Assembly: GCA_020832415.1 (NCBI GenBank)
Contig: JAFIES010000032.1
Coordinates: forward strand, 20,568-84,567
Source of the DNA: Balneolaceae bacterium
GTDB lineage: Bacteria; Bacteroidota; Rhodothermia; Balneolales; Balneolaceae
DNA length: 64,000 nt
Direction: 5' to 3'
Part shown: positions 38,701-47,753 of the stretch, piece by piece
Layout of the letters: the number at the start of each line of letters is the position of its first letter
How positions within the stretch are numbered: the first letter of the stretch is position 1
Notes under the pieces: model-generated
Told to the model about the DNA's origin: nothing
Databases searched by the model: none
What the model saw: the letters and a program-made list of their open reading frames with translations, nothing else
Position numbers and translations under genes: made by a program

Positions 38701-38919
38701 ATCTAAATACAGTTCAAATAACATTTGACTGGTAACGTCAAAAACTGATTGTCCTGAAACAGCAGCTTTCTCATTTGCTTCATCTAAAACACGCAACCAA
38801 TTTTCAAATATCTCAATTTGATTTTTAGGTTCTGAAGTGTCAGCAAAATCACCTTGAGGTTCTTGTGCCGTACTAATAACAAATGAAAATAATAATGCAA
38901 TTTTTGCAATTATGAACAT
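35761..38919 (-). CDS. TPR-CHAT domain (caspase-like) protein, exported with C-terminal TM
   Basis: Signal peptide, many TPRs, CHAT: RILHLATHSKVNDENPLFSTLYLY (His) and LIFLSSCESGAGGYLQGSGVLGFSRAFSFAGAKSLSMNLWPVRD (Cys), DPYLWGSFVLYG; C-term TM FFLSLGFVIIIGSSVIVIL. Confidence 0.9.
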   Translation of the reverse strand: MFIIAKIALLFSFVISTAQEPQGDFADTSEPKNQIEIFENWLRVLDEANEKAAVSGQSVFDVTSQMLFELYLDTQNPTYLNYSLHEASRFQREKIISFFESENEIFELIPDVANKLLKSSIQPAYYEIRPFTVDDIYLFIGSQIPQELEQEAKALLDYWHDNLHEVIEADPVTGSIKTQALIYGYDRLDNFQMVYELGMDLANSHPFPDSFFTLSLFDTISYATRVLGYYSHSIKINLEILQPISKTIGDLNDYLSIKMDYALLLFRVGNVNASLREFESVFEQDYSVLDSRYQAALFNNLAISYLNSGQFDRYVQFQLNAFDIASQEENYSQQLSILRNLFIYYRRQNDTDLAFNYLSQALQIATVNELTTDIASIHISLGIYKRTVESDYEKALEYYFDALDLSIETNNYQHNFMSYVEIGDTYLLMEKWAKSEEYFNKAMELSSSREDSRSFVQAVIRYANMLTLDGRFDEAEQLLFQFSEEDYLPQYFNIRVLANNIKVRLLQNKNKVQDAISLSAPMISDITDHLRESSDQQTGHMRMDNEFTEAFKLHTTLMYETGQYQRALSKIGELRNISRSGFYNNPLLKSKVLSEEQLIEDYNISTRIQQLRSRYQTATGEQRVYLGNELLNAISERNRLQNQAFPNYSERHYDQLFGNLRRTLRSDQILFYFSVFEDDIYRFSITRSGITMNVYPADENHLDVLRSGLNTLGYRTTDLHKLYDIYTTFFEDGIPDGIKHIYMIPDAEFYRLPLEILPLQKANTPHSYGSARYLIEEYSVSYVNSLTELIQGTDTGQSNFEYDMVGFGIENFQEAGHPFLQNLPFSSKEIVESSEQLDAFSKKTFFIGNESTERNFRNIAGNSRILHLATHSKVNDENPLFSTLYLYADDSKGEVSAEYDGIIHAYELFDMNLNADLIFLSSCESGAGGYLQGSGVLGFSRAFSFAGAKSLSMNLWPVRDQTASEISVNFYRSLNSGENKAESLRQARLTYLNNTNSDPYLWGSFVLYGNISSPLPRQNHFTAIFFLSLGFVIIIGSSVIVILGNKNDLKST

Positions 38920-38988
38920 TGCGCAGATGGTTGCTTATAAGTTAATATCATTAACGCAACATAATAATTTGCAAGATGTATAGAAATA

Positions 38989-39204
38989 TCAATATCTATC
39001 CTGGTAACGGTCGCGTGGTCGCACGTCAATCATATCTTCCTGATCACCGCCCCGGATAAAATCAGGTGCTTCCATATTGATGATCTGTGTGTCGTCTGCG
39101 TTGAACTGAGTATCGGTATCTTCGAGAGTGGCGTCGGTAAGTCCAGCGCAGCCTGCTAAGAGTGTAAAGAAGAGAGCTGTGAGAGTAAGTTTGAGAGTTT
39201 TCAT
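38989..39204 (-). CDS. Small lipoprotein, hypothetical
   Basis: MKTLKLTLTALFFTLLAGCAG lipobox; 71 aa acidic. Confidence 0.65.
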   Translation of the reverse strand: MKTLKLTLTALFFTLLAGCAGLTDATLEDTDTQFNADDTQIINMEAPDFIRGGDQEDMIDVRPRDRYQDRY

Positions 39205-39487
39205 AATGAGTCGAGTTTTTAATTGTTGTTGATAATATTGAGTTTGTAAATAATGAGTGTCAGAGTTATTGCATAGTTTACGTTAGTATGATGCTTGAGA
39301 AAGCAAAATGTTACAATAATTTATAAAATCTAATCATATACATTAAAAATATTTAATATTGATTAAATGTAATATACAAACATAAAATAAATTTAATATT
39401 TTTGCCTATAAATTTTTGATTCGTATGTTCCAAGTGAAATTTTTTTAATCTTCAGACAATCCAAGTAGAAAAGAAGGTCGCTGCTTT

Positions 39488-40063
39488 TTGGAAAACAAAA
39501 AATTATCTGCCAGGAATTTTTATGAGTTGGTTAAATCGGGCAATGATTCTGAGATAAATAGAATATCCAGAATAATGGTCAGTAGAATGGCTCTCTATTT
39601 AAGATCGGTTATGCGCGTTGAAGATGAGCTTGCAATGGATTGTGCACAGCAAGCTTTTGAAAACTTTTATGAAAAAATTCTTGAAGATTCCCTGACTGAC
39701 ATTGATAACATTTTTGGATATTTAATTATATCCGTAAAAAATGAATATCTGATGAGATTACGGAGGGAAAAGTTTGAAGTACCGAGTGATTATGCAATGT
39801 TCATTCCCATTCAGGATACTTCTTCAGAAAATATTTTTGAGGTATTGTACAGTAAAGAGAGAGAAAAGAAGCTTGAAAAATGCATTCGTGAATTGAAATT
39901 TAAAAACAGGAAATTTTTTAAGCTGGTTCTTGAGTATATCAATGAAAATGATAAGGAGACAGCTAAGATGATTGGAATGAGCTATTCAAATTTCAGAACT
40001 AAAAAATCAAGAATTATTGATGCTCTAAAAGAATGCGTAAAAAACTCGAACGTTGTCAATTAG
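39488..40063 (+). CDS. ECF-like RNA polymerase sigma factor
   Basis: DCAQQAFENFYEKIL...DIDNIFGYLIISVKNEYLMRLRREK (region 2) and ...ENDKETAKMIGMSYSNFRTKKSRIIDALKE (region 4 HTH). TTG start in track. Confidence 0.75.
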   Translation: MENKKLSARNFYELVKSGNDSEINRISRIMVSRMALYLRSVMRVEDELAMDCAQQAFENFYEKILEDSLTDIDNIFGYLIISVKNEYLMRLRREKFEVPSDYAMFIPIQDTSSENIFEVLYSKEREKKLEKCIRELKFKNRKFFKLVLEYINENDKETAKMIGMSYSNFRTKKSRIIDALKECVKNSNVVN

Positions 40064-40793
40064 CATGAATCAGAAAAAGGCATGGTTTTTTCTCTATATC
40101 GGGATTGGGTTCCCCATTCCAATCATGCACTTTCTTGGTTTGAATGAACTCATCATCCTGGGTGATATTACTTGCAATGCATAAGCGTGTTGATGGTTGT
40201 AATGTTTTCTTAAGCTGCTCAAAAAGAACTCTGTTTCTGTGAGGAGTTTCCATAAAGATTTGAGTTCTCTTGGTTCGTTTGGATTCATCCTCCAGTCTGG
40301 AAATCTCTTTGATCCGTTCATTTTCGTTAATAGAAAGGTACCCGTGAAACGCAAAACTCTGGCCATTCATACCCGAAGCCATCAATGCCATCAGTATTGA
40401 GGACGGACCAACAAGCGGCACTACCTTTATTCCATTTTCATGTGCCAGCTGTACAAAAAGTGCTCCCGGGTCTGCCACACCCGGAGCCCCTGCTTCCGAC
40501 ATCAAACCTACATTCCCATCGTTAAACAACTGCAGAAAGCTGTAAATTTCATGTTCAGGCGTTTTCTTATTCAAAACTCTGAATGTCAATTGATATTCCG
40601 GAGTTGGATGTTTGATCCACTTCAGAAAGCTGATAGTTGTTTGCGGTTTTTCAACCACAAATTTTGTGAGCTTTTTTACAGATTCAATTGTATGCTCGGG
40701 CAGCACAAAATTCTCTTTTCTTTTACCAATTGGTGTAGGAATTAAATAAAGAGTAGGATTGCTGTTCATATATATTTGTATTGAAGCCACCAA
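40056..40793 (-). CDS. Tetrapyrrole methylase/RsmI-family SAM-dependent methyltransferase
   Basis: TLYLIPTPIGKRK...VGLMSEAGAPGVADPGALFVQLAHENGIKVVPLVGPSSILMALMASGMNGQSFAFHGYL. Confidence 0.92.
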   Translation of the reverse strand: MVASIQIYMNSNPTLYLIPTPIGKRKENFVLPEHTIESVKKLTKFVVEKPQTTISFLKWIKHPTPEYQLTFRVLNKKTPEHEIYSFLQLFNDGNVGLMSEAGAPGVADPGALFVQLAHENGIKVVPLVGPSSILMALMASGMNGQSFAFHGYLSINENERIKEISRLEDESKRTKRTQIFMETPHRNRVLFEQLKKTLQPSTRLCIASNITQDDEFIQTKKVHDWNGEPNPDIEKKPCLFLIHAN

Positions 40794-40934
40794 CCGTTCC
40801 GGCTATTGGTTATATTTAAAGATAAGATTGAACGATTTTTGCTTGTTTTTATATTAATTCTGATGCTTTATTAGCCGGAGTCGAGATCTGTATAAAGAGA
40901 TCAGAATGTATACATTGATTTTAAAAATAGTGAT

Positions 40935-41963
40935 ATGTCTATTAAGAAAAGAAAAAAAGATCATGTTGATTTAACGGTAAACAGTGATGTGTTTTATCGA
41001 AAAAGCGCAGGCTTTGACAGGTACGATTTTGTTCATAATGCACTGCCGGAAGTAGGTCTGAATGATGTTACCACAGAGGCAGTGTTCCTGGGTAGAAAAT
41101 TTTCCTTTCCGCTTTTTATCTCATCTATGACGGGCGGCTATTCTGAGGCAGGAGCAATCAATGCACAAATTGCAGAATTTTGCGAAAGAAGAAACCTCCC
41201 GTTTGGAGTAGGCAGCCAGAGAGCAATGCTCGAAGATCCATCAGAAATCGAATCATTTGCGATCGTGCGCGAAATGGCCCCAAATGCTTTTATTGCTGCA
41301 AATATTGGCGGTGCGCAGTTAATAGGTGGCATGGCTCAGCATAAAATCAACCTGTTGGTAGATAGTATCAGGGCTGATGCCGTTATTGTACATCTCAATC
41401 CGCTGCAAGAATTGATGCAGCCCGAAGGCGATATTAATTTCGAAGGGATTGAAACTGGCATTGAGGTACTTGCCGAATCGATCGATCTGCCACTCATCGT
41501 AAAAGAGACAGGTGCAGGTATCAGTAAAAAATGCGCTGAAAGATTACTTAGCAGGGGAGCAAAGGTAATTGATGTATCAGGAGCAGGGGGAACAAGCTGG
41601 GCGAAAGTAGAAAACCTCAGAGAGCGGCAGAAAAATCCTTTGCACCTGTTTGATGATTGGGGAATACCCACCGTGGATTGCATTACAGGAGTGAATGAGT
41701 TAAAAATGAATTACCACTTTGAAATGATTGCATCGGGTGGGATTCGTACCTCCTTCGATATCGTGAAGTCAATTGCTTTGGGTGCTGATTTTACAGCAAC
41801 GGCGCAGCCCATCATAAAGACACTTGTTGATGACGGACCGGAAGCACTGGATACATTACTGGATCGCTGGCAAAACGAGACGGCCATTTTGCTAACTCTG
41901 TTGGGATGCAGGCATATAAAAGAGGTAACGCAGGCACATCTTATTGAACGTTCATTGATTTAA
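40935..41963 (+). CDS. fni: Type 2 isopentenyl-diphosphate delta-isomerase
   Basis: FSFPLFISSMTGGYSEAGAINAQIAEFCERRNLPFGVGSQRAMLEDP...VIVHLNPLQELMQPEGD...VKETGAGISKKCAERL...ASGGIRTSFDIVKSIALGAD. Confidence 0.95.
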   Translation: MSIKKRKKDHVDLTVNSDVFYRKSAGFDRYDFVHNALPEVGLNDVTTEAVFLGRKFSFPLFISSMTGGYSEAGAINAQIAEFCERRNLPFGVGSQRAMLEDPSEIESFAIVREMAPNAFIAANIGGAQLIGGMAQHKINLLVDSIRADAVIVHLNPLQELMQPEGDINFEGIETGIEVLAESIDLPLIVKETGAGISKKCAERLLSRGAKVIDVSGAGGTSWAKVENLRERQKNPLHLFDDWGIPTVDCITGVNELKMNYHFEMIASGGIRTSFDIVKSIALGADFTATAQPIIKTLVDDGPEALDTLLDRWQNETAILLTLLGCRHIKEVTQAHLIERSLI

Positions 41964-41973
41964 ACATATAATT

Positions 41974-43128
41974 ATGCAGAGAGTAATTAACTCGGAGCGT
42001 ATACCCATTAAGCTCTGGCTGGATTCAATGGAAGATGGCGCTCTTGAACAGGCCAAAAATGTGGCAAATTTGCCATTTGCATACAAACATGTTGCGATAA
42101 TGCCCGATTCTCATCAGGGTTATGGTATGCCTATTGGCGGCGTTTTTGCCGCTGACGGATGTATTGTGCCCAATGCTGTAGGGGTGGATATCGGGTGCGG
42201 AATGTGCTCACTTCGAACCAATTTGGAGCAGGCCGAAACCACAGATCTGAAAAAGATAATGAGCACTGCCCGTAAATTGATCCCGGTTGGGTTTAATCAT
42301 CATAAAGAGAGACAACCGTTGGAATGGATGCCCGGGATAAAAGGAGATCTTCCAATTACTGAACAGGAGTTTGAGAGTGCTTGCTATCAAGTGGGTACGC
42401 TTGGTGGCGGAAACCATTTTATAGAACTTCAGAAAGGGTCGGATGGGTTTATCTGGATTATGATCCATTCCGGCTCACGAAATATCGGGTTTACAGTTGC
42501 AAAACATTACAATCAAAAAGCAAAAGAGTGGAATGAAAAGTGGTTTTCGAATTACACAAGAGATCTCGCTTTTTTCCCGGCCGGTTCTACTCTGTATGAT
42601 CTCTATAAAGCAGAAATGGAGTACTGTATCGAGTTTGCTCTGGCAAACAGAAAGCTGATGATGGAGCGGATGAAAGAGAGTATTCTTGAGGTTTTTCCGG
42701 ACACTCAGTTTTCTGATTTCATCAACAAACCGCACAACTTTGCATCAGAGGAGGAGCACTTTGGCAAAAACGTAATCATCCACAGAAAAGGTGCTACACG
42801 GGCAAGGCTGGGAGAACAAGGAATGATTCCGGGCTCCCAGGGAACTCCATCATATATTGTGAGAGGTTTGGGCAGCAGAGATTCCTTTGAGTCATGCTCG
42901 CATGGAGCAGGGCGTATTATGAGCAGGAATGAGGCTAGGAGAACACTTGATCTGGAAAAAGAGAAGCAGCAACTGGAGGAATCGGGTATTGTGCACGCGA
43001 TACGAAACAAATCCGATCTGGATGAGGCACCAGGATCGTATAAGGATATCCGAGAAGTAATGGAGCTTCAAAAAGATCTTGTGGCGATCGAAATAGAACT
43101 TTCACCCCTTGCAGTAATCAAGGGATGA
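41974..43128 (+). CDS. rtcB: RtcB family RNA ligase
   Basis: AIMPDSHQGYGMPIGGVFAADGCIVPNAVGVDIGCGM; LGGGNHFIEL; IHSGSRNIG; SCSHGAGRIMSRNEAR. Confidence 0.96.
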   Translation: MQRVINSERIPIKLWLDSMEDGALEQAKNVANLPFAYKHVAIMPDSHQGYGMPIGGVFAADGCIVPNAVGVDIGCGMCSLRTNLEQAETTDLKKIMSTARKLIPVGFNHHKERQPLEWMPGIKGDLPITEQEFESACYQVGTLGGGNHFIELQKGSDGFIWIMIHSGSRNIGFTVAKHYNQKAKEWNEKWFSNYTRDLAFFPAGSTLYDLYKAEMEYCIEFALANRKLMMERMKESILEVFPDTQFSDFINKPHNFASEEEHFGKNVIIHRKGATRARLGEQGMIPGSQGTPSYIVRGLGSRDSFESCSHGAGRIMSRNEARRTLDLEKEKQQLEESGIVHAIRNKSDLDEAPGSYKDIREVMELQKDLVAIEIELSPLAVIKG

Positions 43129-43141
43129 AAGTGTAATAGCA

Positions 43142-43933
43142 TTAAAGCTTTGCTGCGTCCTCTGCCAGAGAAATGACGGCATCTCTGTAGAGTGAACTTG
43201 GATTATATCGAAACACTGCACCTTCAATAGTGCCTGTTATATTTTTGAAATGTGCCAGGTAGTTGGCCACAGACAAAATGTTGTTATGCATGCTGAATAT
43301 ATCATCACCAACCCACCATCTGTTTATCGAGTAGGGGATGAACTGCGCGAATGACATCGCTCCGGCATAACTTGATTTAAGTTCAAAAACGTCGATTCCT
43401 TTGCGCTCTGTAAACTTAACGAGCTCTTCAAGCTGTGCCCTGGCAAAATCGGCCCGGTAATCTTCGTTGTACATAGATACATAGACCCTGAGTGGATTAA
43501 AACTGCCGACATTCCGGCCAAAATCTGACTCTACACCTATAATCGCGGCGATTACATGACGTGGAATATCGTAGGTTCTCTCAGCCTCTTCCATGGATTC
43601 CAGATGGGTTTCAATGAATCCGGGGATACGATTTAGTTTATCCTGGTAGCCAAGAATTCGCTTATACTCTTCAAGTGTTGGAGTTCTGCGTTCTGCAGAG
43701 TTTCTGAAGCGATTACCAATACTGTCGTATAGCTCAAAGCGCGGATCTTCAATTAATGATTTAAGATCCAGATTTTGAGATTCGAAATGCTGGACCAGAG
43801 CGGCAATCCGGTCAGATGAATCACTTGAACTGAATTCAGATGATTTATCGGTTTGCAGCCCTTTCGACTGAACTGTTTGAAATGCAAAAAGTAATAGAAA
43901 TAGTACTGTAAAAGATGATAATAGTTTACGCAT
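43142..43933 (-). CDS. Lytic murein transglycosylase (MltB/SLT-like)
   Basis: YDIPRHVIAAIIGVESDFGRNVGSFNPLRVYVSMY...SSYAGAMSFAQFIPYSINRWWVG. Start placed at MRKLLSSF (signal peptide). Confidence 0.88.
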   Translation of the reverse strand: MRKLLSSFTVLFLLLFAFQTVQSKGLQTDKSSEFSSSDSSDRIAALVQHFESQNLDLKSLIEDPRFELYDSIGNRFRNSAERRTPTLEEYKRILGYQDKLNRIPGFIETHLESMEEAERTYDIPRHVIAAIIGVESDFGRNVGSFNPLRVYVSMYNEDYRADFARAQLEELVKFTERKGIDVFELKSSYAGAMSFAQFIPYSINRWWVGDDIFSMHNNILSVANYLAHFKNITGTIEGAVFRYNPSSLYRDAVISLAEDAAKL

Positions 43934-44155
43934 GGGGTTACCTCTTTGTGGGGTGTAGATTTGAATTCCTATTGATACCAAAAAAATGGCGCGTAGTCAA
44001 TTGAAAGCAGAGGAATATTTACGTTTTTGAACCACTTTCAGAAAAAAATTCGTGTATAGTTAAGAATGGGTCATTCAAATTTTGAATCTTTGAAGTTTGA
44101 TGAACATATTTACCGCAACTCAAATTAAATCCAAAATCACTAAAGAATTTACTGC

Positions 44156-44647
44156 ATGAGAACACTTAAATTTGCATTTATACTAACAATCGGACTTTTC
44201 ATTTTTGCCACTTCGCAGGCTGAGGCACAGCGGATAACAGCCGGTGGCGGTGTGGGATATGGAAGTAAATCAGAAAATGTAAACTTTCAGGTAAATGCGT
44301 ATTACAGGTTGCCAACACTACCTTTACGAATTGGTGGTGATGTGGGCTTTGCCAAACCCCAGGACAATGTAACAGAAGTCGAGTCGAATATTAATGTTCA
44401 TTTTATGGCGGTTGATACGGAGCTATTAAGCCTCTATACAATTACCGGTCTTAACGTACTGTATTCACGTTTTTCTGCAGGTGATATCTCCGAATCTGAT
44501 ACAGATACCGGATTTAATCTTGGTGCCGGTGCTGAAATTGACCTTGGATTTGGCAGAGGGTTTGGTGAAGCTAAATACATTGTAGGCAGCGAACGCGATG
44601 AACAGTGGATCTTAGGAGCCGGTGTCAGAGTTAGCCTTTCGAATTAA
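44156..44647 (+). CDS. Outer-membrane beta-barrel protein
   Basis: Signal peptide ...FATSQAEAQ; amphipathic strands with GGGVGYGSKSENVNFQVNAYYRLP and LGAGVRVSLSN end. Confidence 0.72.
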   Translation: MRTLKFAFILTIGLFIFATSQAEAQRITAGGGVGYGSKSENVNFQVNAYYRLPTLPLRIGGDVGFAKPQDNVTEVESNINVHFMAVDTELLSLYTITGLNVLYSRFSAGDISESDTDTGFNLGAGAEIDLGFGRGFGEAKYIVGSERDEQWILGAGVRVSLSN

Positions 44648-44667
44648 TCCTTATTTACATTAATATT

Positions 44668-44709
44668 GAAGCCCGTTCTGCAGATGCAGTTCGGGCTTCT
44701 TTTATTTTA
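44668..44709 (+). terminator. Rho-independent terminator
   Basis: GAAGCCCGttctgcagatgcagttCGGGCTTCttttatttt. Confidence 0.8.
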
Positions 44710-44743
44710 GCCTGCAGGATAATTCTGAAAATGATAGGTATTG

Positions 44744-46000
44744 ATGTCTGAAAATAAACGACGATTGCTGATTATCGGTACAGTATGGCCGGAACCGGGT
44801 TCTTCTGCAGCGGGCTTTCGTATGATGCAGCTCATTCAATTATTTCAGCAGGAGCGATGGCAAGTTATCTTCGCCTCATCTGCGGCTGAAAGTTCACACT
44901 CTGAAAACCTTACCAGCCTGGGTGTGGATAAAGAGATTATTGAACTGAACAGTTCTGGTTTTGATGAGTTTATAAAAAAAATCCAGCCTGATGCCGTACT
45001 ATTTGATCGGTTTATGACCGAAGAACAGTACGGCTGGCGGGTTGCTGAACATTGCCCGGATGCATTGAGAATTCTTGACACGGAAGATCTTCATTCATTG
45101 CGAAAAGAGAGACAACATGCCTGGAAACAGGGAAAGGATTTTCATCCAAATGACCTTCTCACTTCTGAAACGGCTTTCAGAGAGGTGGCATCCATTCACA
45201 GATGTGATTTATCTCTGATTATTTCAGAATATGAGATGGAGCTATTGCAAAATCAGCTCAAAACAGATGCTGATCTTTTAATCTGCACACCTTTTTTATT
45301 CGAACCGATTAAAGAGAGTGAACTTTCGGAACTTCCCGGGTTTAGTGCAAGGGAGCACTTCATCTCAATTGGTAATTTTTTGCATGAACCGAACCGGTCA
45401 GCTGTGCTTTGGCTGAAAAAAGAGATCTGGCCGATGATCAAAAAAAGAGTTCCGGATGCTGAGTTGCATATTTATGGAGCCTATCCATCACAAAAAGATT
45501 TTCAGCTTCATAGTGAGAAAGATGGATTCCTTGTTAAAGGAAGGGCAGAGTCTGCTCTTGAAGTAATCCGGAAGGCAAAAGTACTGCTTGCCCCGTTACA
45601 GTTTGGGGCGGGCCTGAAGGGCAAGCTGACCGACGCCATGCAAGCCGGTACTCCAAGTGTAACAACTCCCATTGGAGCGGAAGGGATGAATGGAGAATTA
45701 CCATGGCCCGGTTTTATTGAGCAGTCGGAAGAGAACTTTGCCAGCTCAGCGATCGAATTATATCAAAATGAACTGGTTTGGAAGGAATCGCAACTAAGGG
45801 GAGTGGATATCATCAATCAGAGATTCTCTGCCGGGTATCATGGAAAGCAGTTGATGGAAAGAATAAATGTAATCTTAAAAGATTTGGATCATCATCGGAT
45901 GAAAAACTTTACAGGCAGTATGTTGATGCATCATTCTCATGCCAGTACAAAGTTTATGTCGCGATGGATCGAGGAGAAGAATCGACATCGGGGGGAATAG
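44744..46000 (+). CDS. Glycosyltransferase (GT4-like)
   Basis: RLLIIGTVWPEPGSSAAGFRMMQLI...PDAELHIYGAYPSQKDF...ARKVLLAPLQFGAGLKGKLTDAMQAGTPSVTTPIGAEGM. Confidence 0.85.
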   Translation: MSENKRRLLIIGTVWPEPGSSAAGFRMMQLIQLFQQERWQVIFASSAAESSHSENLTSLGVDKEIIELNSSGFDEFIKKIQPDAVLFDRFMTEEQYGWRVAEHCPDALRILDTEDLHSLRKERQHAWKQGKDFHPNDLLTSETAFREVASIHRCDLSLIISEYEMELLQNQLKTDADLLICTPFLFEPIKESELSELPGFSAREHFISIGNFLHEPNRSAVLWLKKEIWPMIKKRVPDAELHIYGAYPSQKDFQLHSEKDGFLVKGRAESALEVIRKAKVLLAPLQFGAGLKGKLTDAMQAGTPSVTTPIGAEGMNGELPWPGFIEQSEENFASSAIELYQNELVWKESQLRGVDIINQRFSAGYHGKQLMERINVILKDLDHHRMKNFTGSMLMHHSHASTKFMSRWIEEKNRHRGE

Positions 46001-46014
46001 TAAATCCCAAAAAA

Positions 46015-46046
46015 AAATGGCACAAACAGGACGTTTGCGCCATTTA
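46015..46046. terminator. Hairpin terminator between convergent genes
   Basis: AATGGCACAAAC-aggac-GTTTGCGCCATT with flanking A and T-rich tracts. Confidence 0.65.
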
Positions 46047-46069
46047 TTGAGTCTGTTTTAAACCGTTGG

Positions 46070-47629
46070 TTAGTTTAAACCACCGCTTCTGTTAGGTGAA
46101 CGCATAGGCGGCCAGTCCATCTGCTGGCCGGTGCGTGGATTAACCGGCATCACACGCTTGTCACGCGGAGTGGTTTCGGGATCTTCACTTGCCATATATG
46201 CAAGTGTTGCAATCAGAATTACATTATTGCGAAGATCATCAAAAACGATCTTATCGTAGGTGTCGCGATTGGTATGCCAGGTGTAGTTCCAGTAGCTCCA
46301 GTTGAGCGATCTCAGCACAAATCCGGGTGCGCCGGCTGCAACGAATGATGCATGATCGGTACCGCCGCCACTTGGCATTCCCGGAAAGGTGGTTTCGATG
46401 TGGCCGCGTACATCCTGAGGCACTACAGAGAGCCATCGGGTAAAGTAGTCGTACGAGTGGAGGAAACCCTGTCCGTTGATATCAATTACCCGGCCGGTTC
46501 CATTGTCCTGATTCAGCAATACCTGCAGGCCATCTACAATTTCAGGGTTATCTTCAACAAATGCTCGTGAGCCATTCAGGCCTTGCTCTTCACTTCCCCA
46601 GAGTCCCACCAAAATGGTTCGTTTTGGGTTTGGATAGACTTCTTTCAGAATTCTGGCTACTTCCATCATGGTAATGGATCCGGTTCCGTTATCGGTGGCT
46701 CCTGTTCCGGCATCCCATGAATCGTAATGGGCGGATAGAATCACATACTCATCCGGTTTTTCGGTTCCGGGTATTTCAGCGATGGTGTTAAATGTAGGAA
46801 CGGCACCATGCTCGGTTGATTCTGCCCGAACACGGATTACCGGATCGTGCCCATTTTCCACAAGCCTGAAGAGCATCCCATAATCCTCAAGTAGGATATC
46901 GATTGTGGGGATGGTTTCTGTGTTTGCGCCAAACACTTTGTTCGTGCCAAAACCTTGACTCCAGTTCGACATGATGATACCAACTGCACCGGCATCTTCC
47001 AGGGCTCTTACCAGTGAATTGTTGTTATGGCCGGTGTTGGCAATTCGCTGTCTCCATGCGTTGGTGGCTTCGTCTCGTTTTTGAGTAATTCTTTCGATTG
47101 ACTCTTCCGTGGCAAACTCTTCCCAGTTATACATAGGCCGGCCGGTGGGCTGATGCATTGAGATCATCACAAATTTGCCCTCAACATTTGGCAGCCAGCC
47201 GGCAAATTCGTCGGGATTTTCAACATCAGGGATGATTACCAACCCCGCTTCCACACCACCTTCCGGGGTAGGCGGGCTCCAGGCAAGCTGCATCGCTTCA
47301 AGAGTTACCACACGCGGCTCAATCATATCCACATGGGTTATTCCGCGTTCCCAGCCGCGCCATTCGCCAAACTGTTCGTTACGGGCTTCAATTCCCCAGT
47401 TTTGGAATGTTTCAACGGCCCAGTCGTGAGCGTGCTGCATTTGCGGGGTTCCTACAAGGCGGGGGCCGATTACATCCATCATGTAATGGCCAAGTTCTTC
47501 GAGATGAGAGTTTTCGGTAGCCTGCTGTACAATTTTGTCAACAACTTCGTCGTGGCTTTGTGCAACAGAGGTTGCAACGGAGCCGGAGAAGATAAAACAG
47601 AATAGCAGAAGAGTAATCGTTTTTCGCAT
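46070..47629 (-). CDS. M28-family metallopeptidase with PA-like domain, exported
   Basis: VILSAHYDSWDAGTGATDNGTGSITMMEVARILK; LVGLWGSEEQGLNGSRAFVED; GTDHASFVAAGAPGFVLRS. Confidence 0.92.
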   Translation of the reverse strand: MRKTITLLLFCFIFSGSVATSVAQSHDEVVDKIVQQATENSHLEELGHYMMDVIGPRLVGTPQMQHAHDWAVETFQNWGIEARNEQFGEWRGWERGITHVDMIEPRVVTLEAMQLAWSPPTPEGGVEAGLVIIPDVENPDEFAGWLPNVEGKFVMISMHQPTGRPMYNWEEFATEESIERITQKRDEATNAWRQRIANTGHNNNSLVRALEDAGAVGIIMSNWSQGFGTNKVFGANTETIPTIDILLEDYGMLFRLVENGHDPVIRVRAESTEHGAVPTFNTIAEIPGTEKPDEYVILSAHYDSWDAGTGATDNGTGSITMMEVARILKEVYPNPKRTILVGLWGSEEQGLNGSRAFVEDNPEIVDGLQVLLNQDNGTGRVIDINGQGFLHSYDYFTRWLSVVPQDVRGHIETTFPGMPSGGGTDHASFVAAGAPGFVLRSLNWSYWNYTWHTNRDTYDKIVFDDLRNNVILIATLAYMASEDPETTPRDKRVMPVNPRTGQQMDWPPMRSPNRSGGLN

Positions 47630-47753
47630 AAAGATCGGTTTGGTTTTTAGATTGGCGTCAATATATCAAACCGGCAGTAAAAGATTTGTGAAAAATGGTA
47701 AGTAGAAAATTGATTCAACTACTTAATCTATAGCTGAGTCTTAGCACTAATCA

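Noticed and set aside
35761-38919. TPR-CHAT protein as part of a CRISPR type III-E (craspase) system
   Set aside because: No gRAMP/Cas7-11-like ORF, no Cas1/Cas2 and no repeat-spacer array in the window; the protein has a signal peptide and TM, unlike cytosolic craspase TPR-CHAT.
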